The position numbers were made by a program, and so were the translations under genes. A DNA stretch of 58,530 bases, from NCBI GenBank assembly GCA_009760855.2, contig WPIO01000403.1, forward strand, positions 1-58,530. The letters run 5' to 3'. Each line of letters starts with the position of its first letter. Within the stretch, counting starts at the first letter, position 1. This document shows, piece by piece, positions 12,008 through 21,900 of this stretch. Below the pieces are notes generated by a model that did no database searches, was not told the origin of the DNA, and saw only the letters and a list, made by a program, of their open reading frames with translations. This stretch comes from Cristatella mucedo. Its lineage: Eukaryota > Bryozoa > Phylactolaemata > Cristatellidae.

Positions 12008-12555
12008 CTATGACCTGAGGTTCGGCTGCAGGAATATATGCAAGAGCAACGGTGTCATACTGCTGCTACGGTTATCGGATGGAAGGTCCCAATAGGCAAT
12101 CTCCGCTTCGTCGCGGAGATCCTGGTCAAAGGCGAAAACAGTTTCGCCTCTTTTCTGCACGCGAGTCTGCAGGCGTGCACGCGCGGCATCCTGCCAAAAA
12201 GCCGCCGCGAATGCCTTCATCAGCGCAGCTTCTGCCTGGAGCAAAGTAAAACCGGCGGCTGCTGCCAGCCGCACGTTGCATTTCTTCGAAAACATCGCGC
12301 GCCCGCCCTTCTAGGTGCGAGCCTAAGCGGCGACATTAAATAGAGTCATCCCAGCCCCCCCCCCAGGCTGCATGACTGCAGTTTATACTCCTTGAGCCAC
12401 TGGACGACGGATTCAGGCTTTCCACCAGAGAAATGAGGCACAATTTTTGGAGAGTTACAACCAGCAAACTCTGCGGGAACATAAGGCGGAAACGCATTAT
12501 TATCACGCCGAAGGCTAGGCGGAGTAGGCGCAACCTGCCGCTTACCGAGCGGCAT
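12008..12555 (-). pseudogene. Gag-like coding remnant of an LTR retrotransposon
   Basis: The minus-strand frame 12555-12346 encodes a start MPLGKRQ and PHFSGGKPESVVQWLKEYKL, the pattern of a Ty3/gypsy-type gag N-terminus (P.F.G.....V..WL..Y). A second minus frame, 12295-12008, encodes FWQDAARARLQTRVQKRGE and VFAFDQDLRDEAEIAYWDLP, the gag core pattern. The frames are broken by a shift. LTR-like sequence lies just upstream. Confidence 0.55.
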
Positions 12556-12639
12556 AACCTACCAGCTAATGCATTGGGTATGCCCCTACGCCCAATGAGC
12601 AGGCCGCCACGAAACGAGTGTTTCTAGCACTGACCTACT

Positions 12640-13080
12640 CACCGTTACTAGAGTGAGTCGCGAGTCCGCGGCGTGAATTGGAAAGCGAGACACAAGAATG
12701 GGTATTTTACTGAGCTTTATTCACAAGCGCACGAAGTCGCTGAGCGTCTAGCTCAGTTTTTTCTTCACACTCCTCACACGCTATCAGCAGCACAAGCACT
12801 CTTGCGGAAGAAACACGTCCCTGCAGTTAGGCTACTTAGGTTTATCGTGGGGAACGACCCAAATGAGACGGAAGAGTCCGAACCGAAGCCTTGACCCTGA
12901 CTGGAGAACTAGGGCTCGGTATCCACCGTGAAGGCAGGAATATCACGCACACGCTACACGAACTACTTCTATTTCGCATCGGCAAATCCATATGCCGGGA
13001 CCACATGCACGCACAAACCACAAAACGCGAGCACAGGCGCATACGACCGAGTTCAGTGGGGTCCACCGAGTTCTCCTGAT
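12640..13080 (-). mobile_element. LTR-like segment upstream of the gag remnant
   Basis: In antisense it matches 23190-23610 (shared GTCGTTCCCCAC, GAGCTAGACG.CAGCGACTT, TGTGTCTCGCTTTCCAATTC). It carries AATAAA in GTGAATAAAGCTCAG (antisense of ~12714-12724), fitting an LTR R/U5 region. Exact ends and primer-binding site were not determined. Confidence 0.5.
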
Positions 13081-13689
13081 GTTAACTCTCTACGTTCCTT
13101 CAATCGCTGTCTTGGACGCCTACTGGCCTGCACCGTTCGAAGTACCTCCGACCACATAGTCCCACAACGCGGCGGCGATGTTCTGCCTGCGCCCCCTACC
13201 ATCCAACAACTAGCCGTGACAATAGGGTTGACAGGCCAGGCGAGATCAATCAGCCGCTCCTGCGGGGAGCAGGATGCCATAGCTATTGGGCTAGGCTCGG
13301 GCTGTGCTACACGGGCGCACGCTCCCCGCCCGGAAGAGAGAGTTGTCTATCGAGGTGAAGGTTGGACGAAAGGCATCCTCGCAGCACGCAGTTCTGGTTC
13401 AAAAAAAGAGCTCATCTTAATTGCCACCCAAATTTAATTTTCATGTAGCACTTATTAATAATTATTATATATGCCCGTGTTCACGCCTACATTTTCCGCA
13501 TAAATCAACATGCTTTGCCAGCCTCAGCGAGGTAAAGGCCGCGTGAAATTAACCAGCCAAATAATGACAGTTAATATTAACTGTTACTCGCGATTATGAG
13601 ATTATGGGACCATTGGTGATCGTGAGATTATGCCATGGTTTGTTGCTGAGGCCATGTGAAAAGCCGGCGCTATGCTATGAGGTAGGGCG
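13081..13689. other. Probable continuation of the LTR element, then unassigned
   Basis: Weak antisense similarity to 23100-23190 continues to about 13150. The remainder shows no recognised gene. Confidence 0.3.
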
Positions 13690-13868
13690 CAGTGAGTATT
13701 GGTTCACTAGGTAAGGCGATTCGATTGCTTTTCACGACCTCGGCCCGAAGCCGCGGGTTCGAATCCTGCATTGGGCGATCCTTTATCGCTACTGCAGCGG
13801 TAGTGAGAGCAGTAAAGGCTCTTCTGTCGCTATACAAAAAGAGGCTGTTAAATCAGCTAGTATTCGAG
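13688..13868 (+). mobile_element. tRNA-derived SINE
   Basis: Starts with a tRNA-like head (GGTTCACTAGGTAAGGCG, then GCGGGTTCGAATCCTGC as a good B box). A body (GGGCGATCCTTTATCGC) and an end (GCTATACAAAAAGAGGCTG, AATCAGCTAG) are shared with the copies at 15860, 17845, 20776 and 52856. Confidence 0.8.
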
Positions 13869-13869
13869 A

Positions 13870-14922
13870 CTCGGGGTATTGAAATTTACACTGACCTGAG
13901 CTGTAGGCAACATTGTCGTTGGAGCACGTCTGTATTCGTCCGTTGCTGTTAAAAAGACAAGCCTGCATTGTGGATATGGAGCTGATATGCTAAGATAGGA
14001 GTGCTGGTCGTAGCTGCCACGTTACGGATACCTTCGGCATACCTGCCTGCATTGGTGTTGCACATACAAGTAACTAGCCGTGCTACCGGGTTCAGGCGTT
14101 GCTGGCATTCGTAGCTCGTCGGCTTAGACTATGAATGTTACGTGCACAGTATTTGGGGCCTAGTCATGACCGGACATGGAAATCGCACAATGTAGGGGCA
14201 CGTGCGTGAAGCGATGGCTGCGCTTTGAAGAACGGAGCCCTAACAAGCCAGCAGTAGTACTAGTGACAACAGCTGTATTGTTTCTTATATGGGAATAGGC
14301 GAGAGAGCGAGCGTACTACGGATATAGTAGCGGTCGTGGAATCAGCTCCGGAGCACAAGTAGAGAAGATACTACAAGAAAATGTAGACAGAGAGAGAAAG
14401 AGAGAGGGAGAGAGAGAGGGAGAGAGATAGCAATAGCACGCGTACAGGCTAACGCACCGGCAGACAGTCAGTCGCAGCAGGACTGGCGGATCACGCGACC
14501 ACAGCTGATCCGTTGCCATGAAATCCAGCTTAGTCAGTCGATACTGTCCAACTGCTGTGCCTAATGAGGCTAGTGTTTGAAATCCTCTAAGCGGCAGGTA
14601 CGGGATACCATGCAGAACGCAGGCGCTGGCTCAAAGACGTTTAGTCACACGGACGCCGCGGCAGGCCAGTAGGCAACTACCCGCCATATGTCCTCAACCT
14701 AACTCTCGAGCCTTTGGTGCTCATTACTTATATACCATTGACATAAAAGGCAAGAGCTCAAACGAACGACGGTTTCGGAAAGTCAAAAGAGCCATATTCC
14801 CCTTTGATCTCATGATCAAATTGGGCAACGACAAAACAAAGCATCCCAACAGCACAATGGAAATACATTCCGTCCACAACGGCCTTCTCAACTAGCACGG
14901 AGCTAGGGAACGGCCACTCGGA
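13870..14922. other. Non-coding stretch with a GA-rich tract
   Basis: 14378-14427 is a GA-rich low-complexity tract. Nothing else recognised. Confidence 0.4.
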
Positions 14923-15819
14923 TTAGGCAAGTGAAAGCACGACCATTGGTAACTTTACGGCTATGTATTTGTCGCATCGCCGAGCCACATAGCATTCCGC
15001 TGCACAAGCAGTCTCCAAGGCGATGCCAGTCTCTGCCACCGTACGAGGCTTCACTCTTTCGCTGTAACGCCGGCTGCTGTCATGTGGACTGCAACCAGTG
15101 TCGCCTCTCGCGTCGCCCGTGAGACAGATGTCTCGAGCCTCGGCTCCTGTACGACTGCCTTTATCAGCTCCGCGGGCTAATGGCACCAATGGCTTCAGTC
15201 TCTCTTCAGACACCTGACGTGACTTCGTGGCGGTCGTCTCGCTCACGTCTTCTGCTGGCCCCACGCGAGTCTCCGCGACCGGCATTTTATAGACTGAGGT
15301 TAAATCACTATGCGCCAACACCTGCTTGCGCCACTGCACGGTCTTCGCCTCCGACAGGTCGGCAAGCATGTCGTGTACCTTCTCGGCGAGCGTTTCGCCT
15401 GCCTCCTTAGCGGGCGCTTCACGGACTTCCGCCGATGCCAACTCGCTGGTAACCAGCGCTATATATTTCTCCAGTAGTGCCATTCCAGCCGCGTCCACCT
15501 CTCTTGCATAGCTTCCTGTCTGGCAGATAGAGCCTCTTCCCTGGTATACACAGCCTCCTTTTCGGCAGACAGCCGTCCCTTCAATTGACGCAGCCTCTGC
15601 TCTACCAGACGCCGCCGTCTCGCTGCCGGATGCATCTGCCTTGCTCGTGGACGTGGCCTTTTCGAGTTTCACTGGCGTCTTTGCTGGCTTTGCCAACATC
15701 GCCCGGCACACCATCGGTGATTGCTGCTGCTTTTTCCGGTCGCTCTTGTCGGCCTCCTCAGTCCGACCAGCGTTTACTAGATTAAAGCGCAGGAATCGTG
15801 ATTTACTGGCCAACATCAC
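14923..15819 (-). CDS. Unrecognised 298-codon ORF
   Basis: Longest minus-strand ORF that is not LINE-derived. The protein is rich in Ala, Glu, Lys, Ser and Thr, with a hydrophilic start and alternating short acidic/basic stretches. It has no signal peptide and no domain I recognise. It sits 40 bp from a SINE. It could be a single-exon gene, an exon, a gag-like remnant of a mobile element, or chance openness in GC-rich sequence. Confidence 0.25.
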   Translation of the reverse strand: MMLASKSRFLRFNLVNAGRTEEADKSDRKKQQQSPMVCRAMLAKPAKTPVKLEKATSTSKADASGSETAASGRAEAASIEGTAVCRKGGCVYQGRGSICQTGSYAREVDAAGMALLEKYIALVTSELASAEVREAPAKEAGETLAEKVHDMLADLSEAKTVQWRKQVLAHSDLTSVYKMPVAETRVGPAEDVSETTATKSRQVSEERLKPLVPLARGADKGSRTGAEARDICLTGDARGDTGCSPHDSSRRYSERVKPRTVAETGIALETACAAECYVARRCDKYIAVKLPMVVLSLA

Positions 15820-15859
15820 TAGCAGCTGCTGCGCTACCGCACGTCTTTAAATAAATAAA

Positions 15860-16014
15860 TCCTAGCTGATTAAACAGCCTCTTTTTGTATAGCGATTATG
15901 GCTATCACCACCGTTTGCAGTGGCGATAAAGAATCGCCCACCGCAGGAATCGAACCCACGACCTCGGGACCGAGGTTGTGAAAGCAACCGCCTTACCTAG
16001 TGTGCCATCACGGC
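15860..16014 (-). mobile_element. tRNA-derived SINE
   Basis: Antisense copy of the family: CCTAGCTGATTAAACAGCC, then GGAATCGAACCCACGACC (B box antisense), then GCCTTACCTAGTGTGCCATC (A-box side). Confidence 0.85.
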
Positions 16015-16015
16015 A

Positions 16016-17840
16016 CACCATCTTTCCTAGCACTTTGAAAGTCCGACCACCGAAACCTGTCCTAACCTTCAGAGTTTTCAAAAACCTTTACAAGTGCTTC
16101 ATGCAGCTGAGCCTCTATTCATCTTACACCGAGTCAAGAAGGTATGCAGCAAAAGTTATTGCACCGCCTTCCAGGAACATACATACGTACATGCGCCAAA
16201 AAAGCAGGATCGACACCACTTTCCTTAAGCATACACTTCGAGTCGAGCAGCCAGCATGACTAAGTCGTCCCGACGTAATAGTATTCCAAAGTCATCTCCT
16301 GGCGTGGGCTATTCGGCTGCTTTTGCCGAAATATCTTGTAGTTTAAAATTCTCTATGCGGCAGGTACGTGATACCACGCAGAAAACTAAATTGGGCTCAA
16401 ATGCGTATTTCCTCACGGACGCCACACGTTGGGCCACTGGGCGACTGCCCGTTCGGCGTACTCTACCTAACTCCCAGGTATTGGCGCTCGTTACTTCTAT
16501 ACCACTGTCACATATCTCAACGCACAATAAGCCAAGACAGTGTCATTTCCAAATAGCCACAAGGCCGTAATCAGCGCTCACGTTGTCCGGGCGGAGGGGT
16601 GTGAGTCCGGCTAAGGCGAAACGCCACTGTGAGCGTGGTCGCGCCCGCAACGTAACCTTCGTTCCTGTTGTTTTTCGGTGGCTGCTCTAGTGGGAGTCTC
16701 ACGAAGATAAAGCGTCGCGCGTAAGCGATAAACGAGTTTCTGCTTTATTATACTCAACGAGCACATATACGAGAGCGCTATCAATCTCAGCAGACGACAC
16801 GAAGTACAGCGTGCATTAGTACGCCGACGTTTCGCAGCGTCAATGGCTTAGCTGTTGGCCACAGGCGATGCACGTGCATTAGTATAAATTTGTTTCGCTA
16901 GTAACAAAAGCATATGCCGCAGGTGGTAACTTCATATGGCGATAGTGGTTCGTCCTATTGGTGTTTCTATTTACGCTACGACGGTATCCAACCTATTAAG
17001 TTATTTCAATGACAATGTACGACGCGGGTATTTGCATTTGCTGTTAGGCTGCCGGTGGTTCTCATATTCAAAATTACGGCCGAAACCCGACGGATTAATG
17101 CTCTAAGGAAAACCTTTCAATACACTCTAGAATCAGTGAAATTCACTGCTCAGACGAAAGCTGGTCAGAACCGGAGATTTGCTCACTTCCGTGTTTCGGT
17201 TGCGTCAACCTTCCGTTGGAGGCAACAGGGCTCAGGAGAATGAGTTGTGGTACGCGGCTGTCACGGGGTGGGGGCGGTGGACTTCACGTTGGAAACGCAG
17301 GGTGTAGTCGCTCGGAAAAAGCCTTGAATCTCTAACCTCTGTTCCTCTTTGGCGGCAAAATGTAGGGATGCGGAAAACTTTTTCTAGGATCCATGATTCA
17401 CTGCCGCCCGTTGCCTTCCGAAAACTCTTAGTCCGAGAAGCAGCAGCAGCACCAGCAGCAGCAGCAGCTATCGAAGAGCTATGGACGCTGAGGATTCACA
17501 ATGTTTCTGACCTGTGAAGCAGGTCCGCGCCGTCTGTGGCGTCAGTAAAATCCGCGGCAGCCGGTGGCCAGCTGAACGTCCCGGGTATTCAGGAGACCGT
17601 TCCAGGCGACCACACTGGCTCCGAAGATAAACATGTGAGTTTTGAAGGCGCTCGCTGCTGAACGCCGGCGCCAGCCGTGACTTTGAGGTTGCTGCATAGC
17701 CAGGTAAACTAGCGACTTCGGGAAAGGACGCAGGAGTTTAGAGTGACTCAACATCGTCTAATCTTCAGCTTTTCTTTGGTGCAGCTATCGAGCAGTTAGC
17801 CGCTGGTAGGCAGAGCAGGCATTGTGGTCGCTGGGAGCTG
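16016..17840. other. Non-coding stretch
   Basis: A short CAG-type repeat at 17438-17468. No gene recognised. Confidence 0.35.
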
Positions 17841-17844
17841 GAGT

Positions 17845-18013
17845 ATAGCAACTCCAAGCACGGAATGCGGTTGCTCTTCACGATCTCGTTAGCGATGTCG
17901 TGGGTTACAATCCTCTGATGGCAGATATTGTATTGCAGCCGCAAACGGTGGTGACGGCCTAGAAAGCTCTCACCACCACTGTTGTACAAAAAGAGGCTGT
18001 TCAATCAGCCAGT
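17845..18013 (+). mobile_element. tRNA-derived SINE, worn copy
   Basis: GGTTGCTCTTCACGATCTCG, GTCGTGGGTTACAATCC (mutated B box) and the shared end TACAAAAAGAGGCTGTTCAA. Confidence 0.7.
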
Positions 18014-18847
18014 GTTTGTTTAAGCGTCCCTCTCTCTCTGAGCGACCAGTTTATTGTGCCCTCGAATCTCATGATGTCTTCGCCTGTTTTGTGCTGGGCT
18101 TCTCATGGGCTCAGTACATCCAAAATGTCGGAATGCCGGAAGAGCCGGCCGTGCGACCCACTGTGAGGCAAGCTCCAAGTTTCCCCGGCTGCTCTCTTGT
18201 GAGTGGTGGGAGATAACTACTGCAAATAGCTTTCATCCGCATGCGTCAGCAGCTGCCCCTGAGCCTGCCAACCTCTCGAACGTACTGCAGCTGCTACTGC
18301 TCTGCGATTCTTGTTCTTCCTGGCTTACTCAAAGCGCTCATAGTGCCGTCAGAGAGTAACGATTTTACTATGCATCCGTCGATTGACCAGGATCTATTGC
18401 TGCTCCATTACCGGAGGGCAAAGGGTACAAGTAAATGTCAGACGATTTCACAGCCTAATTGATGTTGCAGCAGCAGAAGAGCATAAGCTGTTATCGATAC
18501 CACTATCGTCGCTTCACTAATGAGCTTCTCGGATTTATAAACCGAGCAAGAGGCCACATTGTAAAGTAATCGATCTGACCCTGGATTTTTCTGCGATCCT
18601 GCTAGTACGGAGTTGCAGCATTGGCTATAGCAGAGCTAGCCAGCAGTGGCAGAATTGTTGCTTATTCGTTGTTTCAAGTTATAGTCATTGCAAGTTGCTG
18701 CTGTCGCTGCTGTGATAGTCCCTTTTTCTTAGCCAACGGGTGATGATTGACTATTAACAGTGTGCCGTGGCTTTGATGTTGCAGCTATCGCCTGTATTTA
18801 GTTGCTTCTGAAAAGGCCAGTTGAGAATTGCTGACACACTCTGCACC
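18014..18847 (+). other. Region upstream of the gene start
   Basis: Non-repetitive as far as I can see. No convincing TATA box or other promoter element was identified. It lies between a SINE and the putative start exon, so it would hold the promoter or 5' UTR if exon 1 is correct. Confidence 0.3.
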
Positions 18848-18911
18848 ATGACCCAGCCGACCGGAGCCTTGAGAGAACAGCAGCAGAAGCTTGAATCACC
18901 CACTATTGAAG
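18848..18911 (+). CDS. Exon 1 (putative start exon, residues 1-21 plus first base of codon 22)
   Basis: The ATG at 18848 follows GCACC, an acceptable eukaryotic start context. The 21 codons begin MTQPTGALREQQQKLES and end at a strong donor (GAAG/GTGAGC) in phase 1, exactly what exon 2 needs. The peptide is too short to recognise. No in-frame stop lies just upstream, so this could be an internal exon and the true start could be further 5'. The link to exon 2 rests only on phase and splice-site quality. Confidence 0.45.
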
Positions 18912-21900
18912 GTGAGCAAGTTCCAGGGCATGTCTTCTGCAGGAGATTTGAGCGATGGACGACGTGCGAGTTTAGCCGCAAAGCATGATCTAAAATCGAC
19001 TGCTAGCCAGCCCAACAGGATGACATCGAAAAAGGAACTACATCGTTCGCATAGACTTTTTTCATTCAGATGCATGCTAAACAAATGGTGGTGAATGATG
19101 AATGTCGGGAAGATAAGTGTCAAACAAACGGGAGCAGCCAGCCTAACGGGCCGAAGTTGATGCAGGTTCACCTATCGACTCTTCGAGGCTCTGTCTCTGT
19201 TAAGCAGATCTCCTAGTCTCGCTTTCACCGCCGCACGATTAGTTCCTAGTCCATTCTTACTTCTTTTTTTCGTTCCTCATTCTAGCTTATGCCTGGGGGA
19301 GCCGTGCCCTGCCGTCAGCCGCATCAAGTTCCTCCTAGCTGATGTTCTCGATGCCAACTTGCTGGAACAAGCCGGAAGCGCCGTAGACTTGTTCTTGAAC
19401 GTGTGCGACACAAAAATGTACATTGTTCTCTAAGCAACAACAATGTTCTCAAACACGCACGACGCGTTTCCTTTAAACCGGCTGCTTTTGCTTTGCAGGT
19501 GACCGGTCCATGGGGCCAGCTGTTGCAGTGCTAGCAGCTCTGAACCGCATATCGTGCAGGCATGTTCATTTCAGAGGCACTCAACCCTCTAGTCCGAGGA
19601 CAAGAGAGGATGTCCAGCCTTGATGGTCCAAGCAGCCTGCTGCATGCGATTTCAACTTGCTTATTTGAAATCCTTTTTGGTGACATGCAGCCTGTTAGAA
19701 ATACGATGGCATTTGATTGCTAATATCTATAAGACAAAGTGTCATTTGACTCTAAGAAGTCAGTTGAAATCATGTGAGTAGACTAAAGTATAACAAGAAG
19801 TTCGGCCTTTAAAGTATATACCCTACACCAGGCAATTTTTTCTAGCTATTCACCAAGCTTAAGAAACTCGAATTAGATTCCAAAATCCCTAGCTCCATAT
19901 GTTTTCTGATACTTTCACATTTTCGCTTTCAGAAATATTCTCAGTATTTGAGGTAACACTTAAAGTTAAATAGCCTAGAAAGAGCTTGTGTTCTCTTAGG
20001 GCACTATATCAAATGCATTATCGTTATTATAATATAATTTTAAGTTAGCTGTTATATTTTTGGCACATAGTACATATATGAGATGATGCTGCTGTGAGTT
20101 CATCACCTTGCGCTCGAAATTTACGTGTCATATCCGCCAGCTGCCGCAATTTTAAAAGCTTCATTTAGAAGACTCCTTCTACAGCTAGCCATCATGTCCG
20201 ATTCCTATTAAAGAATAGGCGGTGTCTTGCACAGTGGCTTGCAAAAAACTGAACTAGCTTCTTGGTTCTGTCTCGGATTGATTATCGTAAGTCCCTCCTG
20301 GCTGGGTTACCAGGAAAGCACCTAGGCCACTGCAGATGACTGTAAATATGGCTACATAGCTAGTCCTCAAGTCCAAGAGGTTTGAGCATATGTCTCCCCA
20401 GCTAAATAAGCTAGGGCCGTTGCAGGTTGAGCAACAGATACAGAGCAAAATTCTCAGGCTGACCCACAAGGCCTGCCATGGCTTGATTTCTTTGTACCTA
20501 GCGGAACTGCTGCACCAGTTTCAGCCTCTTCGTGCACTAAGGTCCAGTGTGGACAAGAAATTGCCTGTTTCATTCCTCAGCTTAAAGACCGTTCGCTACA
20601 GAAGCTTTAGCTCGCAGGTCATTGACTGTGGAACTCGCTCCCTTAATTCTTATGCAACGACAAATGCTCCTCTGCTGCCGTTTATGGCTCATCTTTTCAG
20701 CGGTCCAGAGCTGCTACTTCCAAGCTACTAACTTCGTCAACCGCTCTCCTGGCTGTGCCATACAAATTAAGAATAAACCCTAGCTAATTAAACAGCCTCA
20801 TTTGAATAGTTACAGAAAAGCCCTAACGGCTGTCACCACTGCTTGCAGTGGCGATAAAGAATCGACTACTGCTGGAATCGAACCCACGATCTCGGGACCG
20901 AGGTCGTGAAAGCAACTGCCTTACCTAGTGTGCCATCATGGCTACGCTTCCTACTTTCTCTTATTTGCGTGCGACGATATCTGGAGGCTAGTGAATGTGT
21001 ACCGAAAGCCGCTTAGGCTGTAAGAGGGCTATAAAAAAACTATCCTGCCTTACACCAGCATAGTCTTTATGGCTTTGTGATGTTAAAATTTTAGATACAT
21101 TACATGAAGTATGCTAATGGAGTAAGTGGGTCAAATAGGCCTAGATTAAGAAAAGAAAACCTAGCTTAACTCAAGCATTGTTTCACGACTTGAGGAAATT
21201 TATTGCCAGTATCTATTATTTTAAATACAGGCATTCCACTTTGAAGGACCTTTTTGCTACCGAGAGGAAGTATGTACCTATACCACAGAGCATACATTAT
21301 CTAGGCTCAGCTTGTTTAGTTAGCCTTGGTGAGGCTCTTTAGTCACTGATTATCTTTAGTGTTTGGTGCAACTTCAATGGGTTCAGATTTGGTGTGAAGC
21401 TTAACGTAAATGTCTTATATGTCTCAACACGAACTGAGATTGAAATTGAGCGGCTTTCAGAAGAGCACGTGCGAATATTAACATTTTTATTTGGTAAACG
21501 AACAATTCAGGTAGATTTCTATCGGCAAAATCCAGCCACTGGGGTTGTTGTTGGCTATCGTATGCGAACCCAATGCTTTGTTTCAGTTGCCGGCATCAGG
21601 CTGCTCATTAGGCTGGCCTATTAGATGACGATCAACTAGCAATCAGTATTTGTACAGATCGCTCTAATAAAAAATAAGAGTAATACACACGAGCATCATC
21701 GACAGTAACGTGTGGCTCGCGCTTCATGCTGGGGTCTGCTTATCTCTATCGCACCGCTCGTGCATGCTTGTCGTGCCACCTTGGTTTATTCAAAGGAAGG
21801 GGTTAGGTGCTTGCCTTAATGATTAAGGTCGTGTGCTCAAGCCCTTGGGCATTTATATGACCCCGGCGTGAGATTAAGTACTCTTAGGTCAGTATACAAA

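Noticed and set aside
15900-16014. tRNA gene
   Set aside because: The tRNA-like head belongs to a multi-copy SINE with a long shared tail and an extra hairpin; not a standard tRNA cloverleaf.
21394-21624. Possible N-terminal exon of the main gene (KLNVNVLYVSTRTEIEIERL)
   Set aside because: No splice pair of the required phase 1-1 was convincing, and the end (VVGYRMRTQ) resembles the LINE family B 3' region.
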